Below are positions 45,439 to 58,019 of a stretch of 64,000 nucleotides of DNA, one piece after another. The position numbers and the translations under genes were made by a program. Under the pieces are notes generated by a model, which saw nothing but the letters and a program-made list of their open reading frames with translations, searched no databases and was not told the DNA's origin. Numbering within the stretch: position 1 is the first letter of the stretch; every line of letters begins with the position of its first letter. The DNA comes from Cycas panzhihuaensis (taxonomy: Eukaryota; Cycadophyta). The stretch covers positions 131,261,741 to 131,325,740 of the forward strand of contig CM041465.1 in assembly GCA_023213395.1 (NCBI GenBank), in the 5' to 3' direction.

Positions 45439-46989
45439 ATAGTCTGTTATGAATGAAACTACCACAAAGCAAACAAATACCTTGAAAAGATGAGGTAACC
45501 ACTTATGGAATATAACACGGAGTGCCTAATCTATAGGATTATGCAAGCGAAGAATGGAGATAGCCCTAGCACACATGTAACTAGTTGTAACCACCCAAAC
45601 TCGAATACTTTATGCCATTGCTGAGATCGATCAAAAGAAGGAAGTCAATAAAAAAAAATCATCCAGAGGAGATGTTGAAAATGTAGTTTTTTTTTTTAAA
45701 TATAAAAAAAAATTGTAAAATATTTTTTTAATTAAATTATTTTTTATCATTAAAAAAAATAATGGTCTAGCCCCCATATGCATTAACTAGTGGTTACATA
45801 GAGCCTTCACATGACTAGGGGTTAAACACATGAGGGGTAGATTTTAAATATAATTAAATTAAATCAGATTATTTTTGTAATTATAAATTTTATTAATTAA
45901 ATTTAATTATTTTTTAAAATCTGCCACCTATTTCTAAAGGATTGCACATATTTTTATGATACATTGGCACTTTTTTTACTATAATTTTTCATTGGAATGT
46001 CAGAATCAGGTGTCATTAGTTGTGTTAAAAAGAGAACTTTGAGACGATAAAAAATGAGTGGACACAAGGCATACTTCATCTTGTAAAAGATAGAGAAAAT
46101 AATAGATAAAGTTGATGGAAGTGCTCTAAACCTCATAAAAGTTATATTATATAACCTTTTTTAGAAAAAAATTAGTATATTATGATATTTTCAAAGGCAT
46201 CAAATATGATGGTAAAGATATTTTTTATTAATGATGAAAGGAAAATGAAGTTTTATTGAAAATTGAACAAATTAAGACTCATAACAATTAAAAAAAATAT
46301 GAAGTGAGATGTATGTGATGAAATATTGATATAAGATTTTATTAAAATGCTGGACATGCAAAATCCCCCTTGAAAAATCACATTTTATTTAGTGAAGTAC
46401 ACGTCACTAGTTAAATGAACAAATCACTTGATTTGAAGAATAACTTTTTAATGAATGATGATTACACATGTCTAATAAAAAATGATACCATCTAATATTT
46501 ATTAAAGGGCCTAATTTATTTTATTGATTTTTTAGAGATAAGAAGATTGAGAGAAGTTCTACCTATTAATGAGACCCATAGAAGTCTTATATGATTGATT
46601 AACTATGTACCAAATTAGATGTTGATGTTATCTAGTTAATAATCCTATTAAGATTGTTCAGTTGAAAGATAATGAAAAAGATGGAAAGTATTTGTCATTG
46701 AGAAATATGACTAACCATATATAATAAGAGGCATGCAAACACATTGTTAATATTACCTTATTATATCTAACTTGTCTTAGCCAAGCAGTTTAACTTGATT
46801 TTGGAGTTAGTTGTTTTAAGATGATGATTGTTTATTAAATGTTAAATAATATATGCTAAAAGTAAAGTTGTAGAAGTATAAAAATTAGGAAGCACACAAT
46901 AAAAAATCTTATTTGTAAGAGGTAAGTATAGGCTTCACAAGCTACTCTTACATAACACACTCGATTGTGTTATTCTAACTCGTACACAA

Positions 46990-47455
46990 CAGGCAAGATT
47001 ATACTACTCTTATACAAGCATTTTGAAAGATAATGAATCATGTATCTAAAGCAATTACCTAGAGAACTAATAATTATAGAGGTTGGTTATCTATATATTT
47101 TAGTAGATGGTTATTGTTTTATTTAGATTCAAAATTTTATTTATTTATTTGATAACAAAGTATTGATGAAAGCAACTACATAGGTGAAGATATAAAGATG
47201 TTCAAAAAATACTTTATATACTGGTTAATATTTGCTGATAATTAATGGATGATGTTTACCAATTGGTTATTCATAAATAATCACTAATGTTTACAGATTA
47301 CTAAAGATTTACTACATATAAGTTATTAATTACATATATGCAGGTTAATATATGTATGAGATAAGTATGATAAATGGATAAGAAGTTTACATATGATGAT
47401 TTATAGGTTATAAGTGATATAGCTCAATACAGATATAGATATAAATAGAGGTTAT
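46990..47455 (+). repeat. Second copy of the copia-like 3' internal region, with empty site
   Basis: It matches 40261-40380 joined to 42869-43250. At 47106-47110 it has one GATGG where the first copy carries the solo LTR. It stops at about 47455, some 70 bp before the expected polypurine tract, where gypsy LTR sequence in inverted orientation begins. Confidence 0.8.
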
Positions 47456-47695
47456 AAGACTTGGATGAGATCGAGCCAAAATGGCTAACAGTTTTGGTGG
47501 CTATGGACCTACCAGAACTAGGGAAAGAGATCACCCACAAATAGCATCCGTGCATCGAAACGCAGGTTCGAGGATCTGCAATTGGCGCACAAACCCTTTT
47601 AGGGTAACTCTGCCTCGATTTGGAATAACAGGTGGAAGAGGGATCTCCTCAGTTGCCCAAGTAACCCTAAAAGGGGGCCCTCCCATCCTGGATGG
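47456..47695 (-). repeat. Inverted piece of the element B LTR end
   Basis: This stretch is the reverse complement of about 50100-50345 in the same LTR. Shared blocks include GAGATCACCCACAAA, AGGTTCGAGGA.CTGC and AAGAGGGATCTCCT. It lacks the last 35-40 bp of the LTR. It passes into direct LTR sequence at GGTACCAG near 47693. Confidence 0.88.
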
Positions 47696-50379
47696 TACCA
47701 GTACTGCTAAGTTTGTCACAGGACAACTATTCATAACTCTTTTTTTTAACTGGCCATGGCTAATTTCTTATTATTTATGAAATTGCCACATGGTAACAAG
47801 TTGATTCCTGCCCAGGGTAAACCCTAATTGCTCGTTGAGCTAGGGTTGGGTTTAATAACCCAAAATCCACTTCATTTCATCCTCTTCTCATTCATTTTTC
47901 TCTACCCTCTTCTCCAAAAATACCCTATAATAGATTCCAACTCTGTTGCGCTTGTCTTACAACCCAACTACTAGCTCTTGCAGCTTAGGAAACACAGGTT
48001 GCAGGTCTGTAATAAGGTTGGATGAAGGAGAATCATGCTCTAAATGTCCTACCAAGCTCTAGGTCTCATCTTGTTCATAGTTTTACTCTCCATCCGCTGC
48101 ATTACAAGGATTTCCTCCAACAAACCCTAAGGGATCTTCCTCCTCGCCTAGTCTACCAGGTAGATCTACCCCAGATCTGCGTTTACCAGGTATTCTTATA
48201 TCAGTTTTCATTTCTCCTTTAAACAATACAAGTGCTTCTCTATTAGTCCTTCTTGCAAAAAGTTTTCTTCTTCCTTTTTCCATTGTATTGAGAGGCAAAC
48301 CCTCCCTCTTGTTGGCCTATCCACGTCCTCCTCCTGGTTTTTCTTTGGGGTTTTCTCAAGGAGGCAATAGGGAAAGAGGTGCACAGAGAGTAAAAGGAGT
48401 CTTAGGCAGGGTTTCGCATCCAACACGCCTTCTCCTCAAGGGCAACCCCCTTCTCTCCTTCTGTTTCCCTCTCCATACCTTCCTTGATTACCCAGGAAAC
48501 CATTAAGGTGGAGATCTTTGCTAGTGGCAGCGTAGGCAACCCATTGTTGCATTTATAACCAGCCATCAAAGATCCTACATAGCCTAGTTTCTAGCCCTAT
48601 ATCATACCTCTTTAGTTCAAGGGCTACTTCTTGCAGAAACTTGCAAAAGTTGCATTTTGCAGCTTTTGCAATATTTGTAACTTTTGCAACTCTTTTGCCA
48701 CTTTTATCTTCATTCTCATAAATATGTTTTGCACTTGTTGCCAAGTTGTTTACTCTCTTTATCTATTAGCTTGGTACTTAGGGATCGTGTGGAGCATTTC
48801 AGATTGGGAGGTGTAGCCATTCCGTGGCTACCCACTTTTCTCCTTCTTACCCCCCCTTTTTTCCACATCACATAATTGATTGTGCATGCAAAATAAGGAA
48901 TAGTATTAACATAAAATACTTTTGTTATTTAATATATGCTAGTCAACCTATTATTTCATCTCCTTCACTTTCAAAGGGGATATACATATATAGCCATATT
49001 TCTTGGCATGTACTTACTCTTGTATGCAGTTGGTGCCCCTTGGGAAAGGGAAAATTTTAATTGTGCAAGTTTCTTGCGTTTGGAGTAAGCGGGAATCTTC
49101 ATCCCAGGTACGCTCTCCTTTTTGCTTAGTGGTCACTGTTGTGACATTCCAAAATCACGAGTAAAACCATTCTATTATTTCCATTTCCTTTCTTTAAAAT
49201 TTCCTTTTGTGTTGGTTTTGGAGGAAGGTAAGGAAGCCCCCCTTTTCTGATTGTATCCTTTCCACTACGCCACCCTCGATAAGAAGAAGAGCTAGGATTG
49301 TGGAAGAAGCGAGGACAATGCTACTCCAACCACTAGGTTCTCGGGTACATTCCTCTACCTCATCTTTCCTACCCTTGTCCTTCACTCCCCCCTTTTGTAT
49401 ACCCCTAAAAGAAAGGAAAAATAAAGGATTGTGTTGCTTCGCGCTTTACTAGTTGTTTGTGCTTGCTCATCTAGGTCACATAGTAAGGATTTAGTCAACC
49501 TGCACTGGTAGATGCTTCCTTTTCTCCATACACTCACTTGTTCCTCCCTTCATTCAAACCTTCACCTTTACCCAAAGCTTCAGTAAGGTGGGTTAGGCAC
49601 TCGTCTGGGCACATTCTTATCTTTCCCTTGCATATCATTAAGCAGGTTTGCCTCTCTTGCTTGAACTCTTTGTCTCCTTAACAATCTGCTTGCTTTCTTT
49701 TCCTTGCACATAAAAGAATAAAGAGAGCGAGGCTACATTTAGAGAGAGAGAGTATATTATTTCTTTTAAAGTTACTTCTTGCAAACATAAGTATGATACT
49801 TTTACCCCACATCTCCTTATCGCACAACAAAAACAAACATAGAATAACGCACTTTGCTTAAAACTTCCTTAGGTGTGGTGCCTTAAGAGTACCTCCTCTC
49901 AAGGTTACTTTTCCTTACCACTAGTAAGACCTCTTTGGTTCCACCCTTTGGTCTACACTTAGCCTGTTAAACTAATCTCTCTTTTGTTTGTTCATGTTGC
50001 AAGCCGCCCTAGGTTTACGCGTGAGTTTCTTTCCCTTCCTGTTGAGGCTTATTTCGCTCGTCACCTCTTTATACGAAGAGGTGTTCTCTCACTTTCTTCC
50101 TCCTTCCTTTGGCCACCAAGGACAGAAGGGCCCCTTTGAGGTTACTTAGGAAACTAAGGAGATCCCTCTTCTACCTGTTACTCCGAATCAAGGAGTAGTT
50201 ACCTAAAAGGAGTTTGTGCACTATTCGCAGGTCCTCGAACCTACATTCCAATGCATGGGTGCCCTTTGTGGGTGATCTCTTACTCCTTGTTCTTGTAGAT
50301 CCATAGTTACCCAAGTTGTTAGTAGTGTTGGCTCGACCTCACTCAAGTTTAGTGACCCCCCCCCAGAGGTGCGATTCCA
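47696..50379 (+). repeat. 5' LTR of element B, lacking its first ~540 bp
   Basis: It pairs with 62693 onward of the 3' LTR, for example AACTGGCCATGGCTAATTT, GAGCTAGGGTTGGGTTTAA and CCAGATCTGCGTTTACC. The LTR beginning (62151-62692 in the 3' copy) is absent here, replaced by the inverted piece. It ends ATTCCA at 50379, one base before the primer site. Open frames inside it are not coding. Confidence 0.88.
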
Positions 50380-50380
50380 C

Positions 50381-50398
50381 TGGCGACCATTTTGGGGA
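50381..50398 (+). other. Primer binding site of element B
   Basis: TGGCGACCATTTTGGGGA, two differences from the site of element A, again one base after the LTR. Confidence 0.75.
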
Positions 50399-50540
50399 CT
50401 CACTAGCAAGGGATTAATCCTTTCTCTCTGATTTATTGGTGCTACCTCCTTTTTGGTAGCTCTCCTTGATTTGTTGGGAAGCCCCCAATACTTGTCACCT
50501 TACCATCTCCTTTCTCTTATAATCTTTAGGAGGAACTTGT

Positions 50541-53060
50541 ATGCGACGATTCTCTCGTCGTTTACGAGGTCTTTCCCCTTCATTAGAAGACTCCCTTTAC
50601 TATCCTCTTCCATCATCGTATTCCAAATCAACCATGGAAGGATTTCCTTCGGATTAGGCATATCATGCCTACGTATCTAAGTCCCATCAACCATCCACTA
50701 CTTTCCAAGGGCCCACCCAAGAGGGTGAGGATCCTATCTTTTACCTGGGTGACCAAGAACACCCGCAAGTCCATCACCTCTCCACTCATGAGGTGGAGTC
50801 ATCTTCTCCCTTAGAGTACCACCACCTTGGTGGTGATCCTCATGAGGATCATCCCGTGGGGTCTGCTTTATATGAGGACCCTTCCACCTCATATGGTCAG
50901 GTAAATACCCCTCTTGCAGATGTCGTGGAAGCCCTTAACCAGTGCTTCCAAGCCACTAGCCTCCAATCACATCCTAAGTGGTTGGATAACATCCTGCGAA
51001 GCATAACACTTCCTTCTTCCACGTCCGCACTACCTTGCCCATCCAGTTTAACTCTCTTACCTACAACGAGGGCATCCCTCATTGCATCTTCCTCTCCTTG
51101 TAGTCCATGTTCTTTAGGGACCACCCAAGGCTTGCCCTCTTCCCAACTTAGGTTGAGTATGTCTCCCTCTAGCCAAACAACTACGCCCTAACTGATTATA
51201 GTCTATCCTCCTCCTGTTAGATTTAGGGGACCCGCGCATGCCCCTACATCTAGCCACGTAGTGCTAATCCCTGCGCATACCCAAGCTCAACCTAGGGATC
51301 CTTCCCTTTACGTGCCCTTGGGATATACTTCCCAGCCATAGGGGCACAATAGAGGGAACCCCCTTCCTGTTTATAGAGTGGATCCTTTGCATATGTATAG
51401 CGTCGCACCACCTACAGGTAGCCCATACGGGCAAAATCTGATTCTGCACCCTTCTATTCCATCATCTTACTCTCCTTCTTATGTGGCGTGTTTGCAAGGA
51501 GGGCAAGTCTCCTCCCAAGGTGCCCCCTCTCAAGTCCCTTTCCAATAAGGGGCATATCCTTTAGGAGGGATGGGTCCCTCATATCCATCTGCTTCTCTTC
51601 CAATCCCTTCGAATACGGGATTTGTTTCCCCCACCAAATGGGAGGAAGTGCATATCCCCCTCCAAACCAAGTCTCTCAAGGAGGATTTGGGCAACCTTAC
51701 CCACCTTCTCTTCCATCTTTCATTGATCAACCCCTCTATCCATTGAGGCACTAAGAACTAACTTACCGCCTTACCCTCCTGAGGTGCCCAAATTCGATGG
51801 GACCTCTTCGTAAGACCCAATTGAGCACGTTAAAAGTTTTTCCATGGCGTGCATTAATTATTGGGTGTACGACCATATCCTAATAAAATTGTTTCTACGT
51901 TCTCTCCAAGGTGATGCCCTTAAATAGTTCTATCGCCTTCCAACACACTCTATCCACTCATTCTAGTAACTCGTTGATGAATTCGTTAATTATTTTAACA
52001 TGGCTCATCCTTTCGAGAGCAGAATAAAGGCTCTCATGTCTCTTAAATAAGGTCACGATGAGATGAATTGTGACTTTATGAGATGCTTCTATGATCTTCT
52101 CCACTCCACAAAGGCAACCTTTCCCGAGGAGTTAAAGAGAGATCTCTTTGTCAATACCCTTCGCCCTGAAGTCCATGTTGAAGTCCTCAAGATGGGGGTG
52201 ACAACATGTGATTCTGCCATAGCCAAGTGCTTGGCTCTTGATGCCATTGAGATCCAAGCGAGTCTTAAGAAGCCTCTTAGGTCCTTGTAATGGCATAAGG
52301 CACCTCCTCCACCTCGCGATACCAAAATCCAACCACCTCCTAGGCCTTCATCCCATCTGACAGAGAAGACCTTAGATCCTTTGACCTCTACTATACGTTC
52401 TTTCGAATATACCATGAAGGAGCTTAAACTCCAAGCCCCTTCGTCACCCACTTCCCATAAATATGTTCATCAAACTTCTCAAGCTACCCCCCAAAGGGCG
52501 GTAATACCCAACCTTCTTAAACAAGGAAGACAGATTCTTCCTTAGAGAAGAGGTGGTGTTCTATTCATAGGGAATGCTTTCACAAAGACTCATAATGTAG
52601 GGCCCAACACCCTAAAGCTACCCTACAATGTGACTCTTCCTCTAAACAGGTGTCTAGACCCAATCTAGACCAACAGGTCCATAAGGATCCTTTCCCCAAA
52701 TAGGAGGAATGTGATCGCAATACACAACAAAAAGGCAACTAAAACATAGGAAGATCTCTTAACCCTCATCCCGTGCAAGCTAAAGGGAAGGGTATAAGGA
52801 ACTTTTCCTCTTCTTCTAGTTCTTTCAACCATGGAACTCCTTCTCCCTCTCGATCTCGAAGCAAGGGAAAGAGAGTCATTCAAATGCTTGAGACCACACC
52901 TTTATATCCCTTAACCCAGTCCCAAGTAGCCAAAGAAGCAATAGGTGCTTCTTCTTTTACTCCTCATCTAAATTCTCCTTTAGAAGTCCCTCCTCTAGAA
53001 ATCCCTACACTTCCAAAGACCATTCCCGTATGCCTTGGTCATTATAATTTTTGAAGGGCA
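50541..53060 (+). pseudogene. gag: gag of element B, many stops
   Basis: It starts MRRFSRRLRGLSPSLED as in element A. Later blocks include NTPLADVVEALNQCFQA, the gag core MNCDFMRCFYDLLHSTKATF, EELKRDLFVNTLRPEVHVEVLKMG, a WCSIHRECFHKDS.C zinc-knuckle match near 52555 and VIQMLETTPLYPLTQSQ near 52880. It preserves the junction that is deleted in element A (NTLRPEVHVEV), but stops interrupt it repeatedly. Confidence 0.85.
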
Positions 53061-53117
53061 CTTCCCTAACCTATCGAGAGGGGGAAGCCCTTCTCCATTG
53101 TCGATGAGCTTTACACC

Positions 53118-53630
53118 GTGGTCGCAGGGATGTCCATGATAGATATCTTGAGAAGTTATCCTGAGCAACACACTTTTCTCTTAGAGACTTTGGGTTTAGT
53201 TGACGTGTCCATTCACGCCTTGGGTATTTCCCTAAGTCGCGAGCTCGTCATCTTGTTCAATCCCAAAGATCTCCCCCCAGTTGGTGACAGGGAATGCTAA
53301 TGTTACTACCCCTTCACCATAACCATAAACACACCTGAATGCACCTTTCGAAGGACTGTTATAGACATTAGTTCTTCCGTTAATATTGTGCCCTTGCACA
53401 TTATGCAAGAGCTTAGCATATCGGCCCTCGAACCAGTCCCATGGCAGTGTCAAGGCTATGATGGTAGTGAAAAGACACCCTTGGGGTCGGTTTCTATTCC
53501 CCTCACTCTCAAGGATAAAATTATCCTTACTGATATCATAGTCCTTCATGTAGACGTGGACTACAACCTCTTGTTGGGATGCCCATGGCTTGACCAAATG
53601 GGAGCCATGTGCTCGTCTCGTTGGGGGTAA
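53118..53630 (+). pseudogene. pol: Aspartic protease of element B, active site lost
   Basis: MSMIDILRSYPEQHTFLLETLG aligns with element A. The active-site strand reads TVIDISSSVNIVP where A reads TVVDNGSSVNAMP, so the glycine of the D-x-G motif is gone. The end DVDYNLLLGCPWLDQMG is kept. A stop splits the domain near 53300. Confidence 0.85.
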
Positions 53631-53654
53631 CTTAAATTCGTCCATGAGGGGCGA

Positions 53655-55830
53655 ATGAAGGTTGTTCCTTTGGAGCCTCCTCCCACCAAGCAACCTTGTC
53701 AAATTCGTCAGGCAATTTGCGATAAGGCAAAAGGCAATAAGGGCCCTTCTACCCATGCCACCGCTTGCTCCATCGATATTCCTGGTCCATCATGTCCGAA
53801 AGAAGGCCCTTCTCCTTCTTCCTCAAACCTTATTTGCTTCGTCCCTATTGGTATAAGGAGCTATGGGTACCTTATTATGCTTAGTGATGACAAGTCTGAC
53901 GGTGAGGGTGAGGACCTCCCTCATCCCATATCCCTTCTAAATAAGAGTAGGGGACACTCTCTTCATTTCAGGTCCTAGCCTAAAACCTCTTTCATCGAGG
54001 AGAATAGTTTTCCTCTTGGGTCGCATGTCATCGCTTCTACCTCTTGTGCGATCTTCCATATCACCTCTTCTTCCACTTCATCGCCCTTCGTAGGTGATGA
54101 GACGAGGGGACCTCTTGTCGTCCATCACGAGAGGTTGCTTTCCAACTCTTTCGAAGAGTCTTCTGATTACATGGAGTGGTGGATAGATCACTATAGCCCC
54201 TCCACTCCTTCTACTTCTCACCCCTCATCTTCTCGAAATATGGTTATCCATGGGATAGACTGCTTTAAGGATGACAAGGCCTTACTAGAGCATTTAGTGG
54301 GCTTCGCACCTAATTTCCCTCCTAGTCACCATAGTCTTGGTCACCAGAAGACCTTAACCATTGGGTCATCCCTAGCTGACCCAAGCTCATCCTCTTCGTC
54401 CCCTCTTATTGATTGAGCTCCCTTTCACTTTGAGGAAGGGAATGCTATGTGCATAGGGGCAACCAAGGACATCGTCCTTACTCTTGGTAAGGTCATAAAG
54501 GTGGGAGCAGAATGTTCCCCAGATGAAATGAAAGAATACACCCTTCTCTTCCAAGAATTTTATGACGTTTTCACATGGGACTACTGTGACACGAAGGGAA
54601 TAGACCTTTCTATCATCACCCACAACCTCATTACCATTCCGGGTGCTTGCCCTATGCGGAAAAAGTAGAGCCCTCTTCACCCAAAACTTTCAGCTACAGT
54701 GAAGATGGAAGTTGAGAAACTCCTAGACGCGAGGTTAATCACTTCCATCAACTACCCCAAGTGGGTGTCTAACATCATTCTCGTTGCTAAAAAAAAGGGG
54801 GACGATTCTGATATGTATTGACTTTCGTGACATTAATAATGCATGTCCTAAAGATAACTTTCCTCTCCCCTTCATCGATCAAATCATTGATCAAACTGTT
54901 GGGTTTGAAGTTATGTCCTTAATGGATAGCTTCTTAGGATACAACCAAATCTAAATCTCCCCTGAAGACTGTCATAAGATGGCCTTCACCATATCTTGGG
55001 GTACCTTCGCCTATAAGGCAATGCCCTTTGGACTCAAGAATATAGGCGCTACTTATCAAAGGGCGATGCAATTTGTCTTTCATAACCTTATTAATAAAAC
55101 TCTTGAGGTTTTTATGGATGGCATGATAGGCCTCTCACGTATTAGGGTCCACCATCCTAGTGATTTGTGGGCCATCTTCACCCGATGCTGTGAATATCAT
55201 GTAAGACTAAACCCTCTTAAATGTGTGTTTGCTGTGACAGCTGACAAACTCCTTGGATTCCTTGTTTTGAAATAAGGTATCTAAATTGACCCTGATAAAG
55301 TCAAGGCCATCCTTAACATGCTTCCTCCCAAGACCCAATAACAAATTAAGTCGTTCTTGGGTAGATTAGGCTTCCTTAGGCATTTCTTGGCAAACTTCAC
55401 TATAAACGCAAAACCTCTCACTAACCTGTTGAAGAAAGGGGCCCCATTTGTTTGGTCTCCAAAAGCCCAAGAAGTCTTCGAGGAGCTCAAGAAAGTTTTA
55501 GCTTTTGCCTCGACTTTGGCTCCTCCTCTCTTCGATAGGCCTTTCACCCTTTATACCTTGGCCACCAACGAATACTTGTGTGCCATACTTGCCCAAGAGG
55601 ATAACTCGAGAACGGAGAAAGCTAGCTATTTTATCAGTCGCATCCTAGTTACTGCTGAGCTTAACTGCTCCCCTACCAAGAAGGAATGCCTCTCCTTGGT
55701 GCACACTACCAAGAAGTTCATGCATTACTTGCTCAAAAACACTACTTGAATGATCGTTCAATCTGATCATTTGAGGTATTTTCTAACCCAATCTGACTTA
55801 ACAAGTAGGACTGGCAATTGGGCCATCCTC
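53655..55830 (+). pseudogene. pol: Reverse transcriptase and RNase H of element B
   Basis: Spacer, then HGIDCFKDDKALLEHLVG, GATKDIVLTLGKVIKVGAEC, FYDVFTWDY, RT blocks NNACPKDNFPLPFIDQIID, FAYKAMPFGLKNIGATYQRAM and FMDG in place of the catalytic FMDD (second acid lost), then LGFLRHFLANFTINAKPLTN and RNase H SLVHTTKKFMHYLL. The stop in NQI*IS near 54952 is a CAA-to-TAA change relative to element A. Confidence 0.88.
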
Positions 55831-55959
55831 CTTAGAAATTTGATCTCCAGATTGTTAATAGGAAGTTAAAGAAAGGGATGGCAGTTATTGAACAACTAGC
55901 TAGCACTCCCATCCCAAACTCCTCTGATGCTCCTATTGATGATTCCTTACCTGATGAAC

Positions 55960-57255
55960 CTATCTTTGTTATTCAAAACTCATCTCCCCATCCATTCACC
56001 GATAGTGAGTGGTATGAGGATATTGTGCGATAACCTCACTAAGCAACAATATCATCATGATGTTAGCGACAAGGTTAGGTCACGTATTCAGACTACTGCT
56101 AGGCAATACTTCCTCATGGAAGAGGTATTATACAAGAGGTCTTTCGATGGGATCCTTCTCCGCTGCGTTAGTCCCAACGAGGTGGGCCAAATACTTCATG
56201 AGTACCATAATGGCATTTGCAAGGGCCATTTTGGGTGCTAATCCATAGCCCGAAAGATCCTTCGCATGGGCTATTATTGGTTATCCCTCTTTAAAGACAC
56301 CTATGCCTATGCCTTACGATGTCGTCGATGTTAAGAGCATGCCAACGTCATCCATTTGCCTTTCAAGTCCTTGCACCCTGTCATATCTCCATGGCCTTTC
56401 TCTCAATGGGGATTAGATCTCATTGGGCCTATAACCCTGCCTTCTTCATCACAGCACAAGTTTATCTTAACTATGACAGAATACTTTACCAAATGGGCTA
56501 AAGTGGTACCTCTATCCTCTACTCTTGGTAAGACGATAGCTACCTTCGTCTACCAACATACCATTTGTCGATTTGGGGTTCCTAATGTCTTGGTCACAAA
56601 TAATAGAACCCTCTTTTATAATAAGGAGATAGATGAACTTTGTGAGAAATTTAAGATATCTCACAAAACTTTATCTCCCTATTACCCCCAGGCCAATGGC
56701 CAAATAGAATCTTTTAACAAAACCCTTATAAACATCTTGAAGAAAACTATAGCCCAATCTCAAAAGGATTGGCATCTTCAACTTCCTTCCGTTCTTTGGG
56801 CATACCACACTTCCATCCGCACAACTATAGGGATGACCCCATTCTTCATTGTATACGGAATTGAGGCAGTCATCTCATTGGAAATTGAAATCCCATCCTT
56901 GCGAGTTTCCTTTTGGGGTCTTATTGACGAGGAGTCCTATCGTTAGGCCTAACTCCAAGACCTCGAAGCCCTAAACGAGAAATGCTTAACTGCATACCAA
57001 ATGAATCTCGCCTCTAAAGCTAGGGCATAAAAGATGTACGACAAATACCTTCGCCCCTATCCTTTATATCTTGAGGACCACATCCTCAAGTTAGAATATC
57101 TCCATGATCGCTTGTCCAAATTCAGACCTAAATGGGTCGGTCCCTTTGTCGTTCTCGAAAGCCTCGACAATGGTGCTTACAGGATTGTAACCTTGGAGGG
57201 TCTTGAATTTGAGAAAGCCATCAATGGTAAGTTCCTAAAGAAATTTTACGTATGA
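55960..57255 (+). pseudogene. pol: Integrase of element B
   Basis: Zinc-finger region EYHNGICKGHFGC near 56200, core with WPFSQWGLDLIGPI, then LVTNNRTLF, where the second catalytic D is N, then ANGQIESFNKTLINILKK with the E kept. It retains the stretch LPSVLWAYHTSIRTTIGMTPF that is damaged in A. The C-terminal module RPKWVGPFVVLESLDNGAYRIVTLEGLEF ends KKFYV at 57255. Stops at about 56035, 56240, 56330, 56944 and 57028. Confidence 0.9.
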
Positions 57256-57314
57256 CTGTCCCTACCCCTGTGTAGACTCAGTACACTACCTCTTTTTCCT
57301 CACTCCAAAATGAG

Positions 57315-57381
57315 CCTAAACTACCACTCTAAGCACATATCCATTCCTCTTAATCACAGGTGGAATGGCGGTTTAGGGTGG
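57315..57381. terminator. Hairpin after integrase of element B
   Basis: Inverted repeat with left parts CCTAAACTACC and CCATTCC and right arm GGAATGGCGGTTTAGG, 60 bases past the integrase stop. It matches the hairpin of element A in position and in the lead-in AATGAGCCTAAACTACCA. Confidence 0.5.
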
Positions 57382-58019
57382 CCTTCCTGTCTTTACAGTC
57401 CTTGTTATGGCATCTCTTATTTCCCTCCCCGAGAAACCTTTCCTCCTAGTTGGGCACGTACATTTCTGTCACCCTCGAGCTTATAAATACACCCCAACTA
57501 GGGCCATATGCTCGAGTACATGTACTCCCTCTTTGTCATTGCTTCCTTTGCATATACATTATGCTCCTTTGACAAACATGCACGATTCTCTATCTCTTGT
57601 CCTCACACGTATCTATCACCTACACTCATGATAGTCATGTATACCTACTACGAGTTTGGTCCTACATGAAAGGAGGCGTGGGTGCCATCCAAATAATTTG
57701 ACAACAAAAACATATAACAATCAACTAAAATCATCATGATGTATAGCCACCCGTGCATCCATGTCTGCATACACATAAATATATAAACAAATACAACATC
57801 ATAAATCCATCATAACACCATCATCATGGATCAAATGGGGTGCCAACGAGCCCCCGTCTATATACATAATGAATCATATCATGCAAAATAATAAAGTACA
57901 TCATCCTATGGAAGTTGGAATCCTCACAGGAAGGAGCATAATCATGTGGCAACATATGGTGACTCCTTGGAAGTTCGGTGCTTTCTGAATCAAAACTAAT
58001 CATATCCTACTCCTTGGTG

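Larger units (their letters stand above)
43836..46982 (+). other. Internal region of the copia-like element, apparently non-coding
   Basis: About 3.1 kb from the primer site to the second copy of the 3' internal region. I find no gag, protease, integrase or RT motif on either strand. It holds a (GT)n run at 44627-44665, a 35 bp tandem duplication at 45369-45438, and A/T-runs near 45687-45770. It may be a non-autonomous (LARD-like) internal region, or decayed beyond recognition. Confidence 0.5.
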
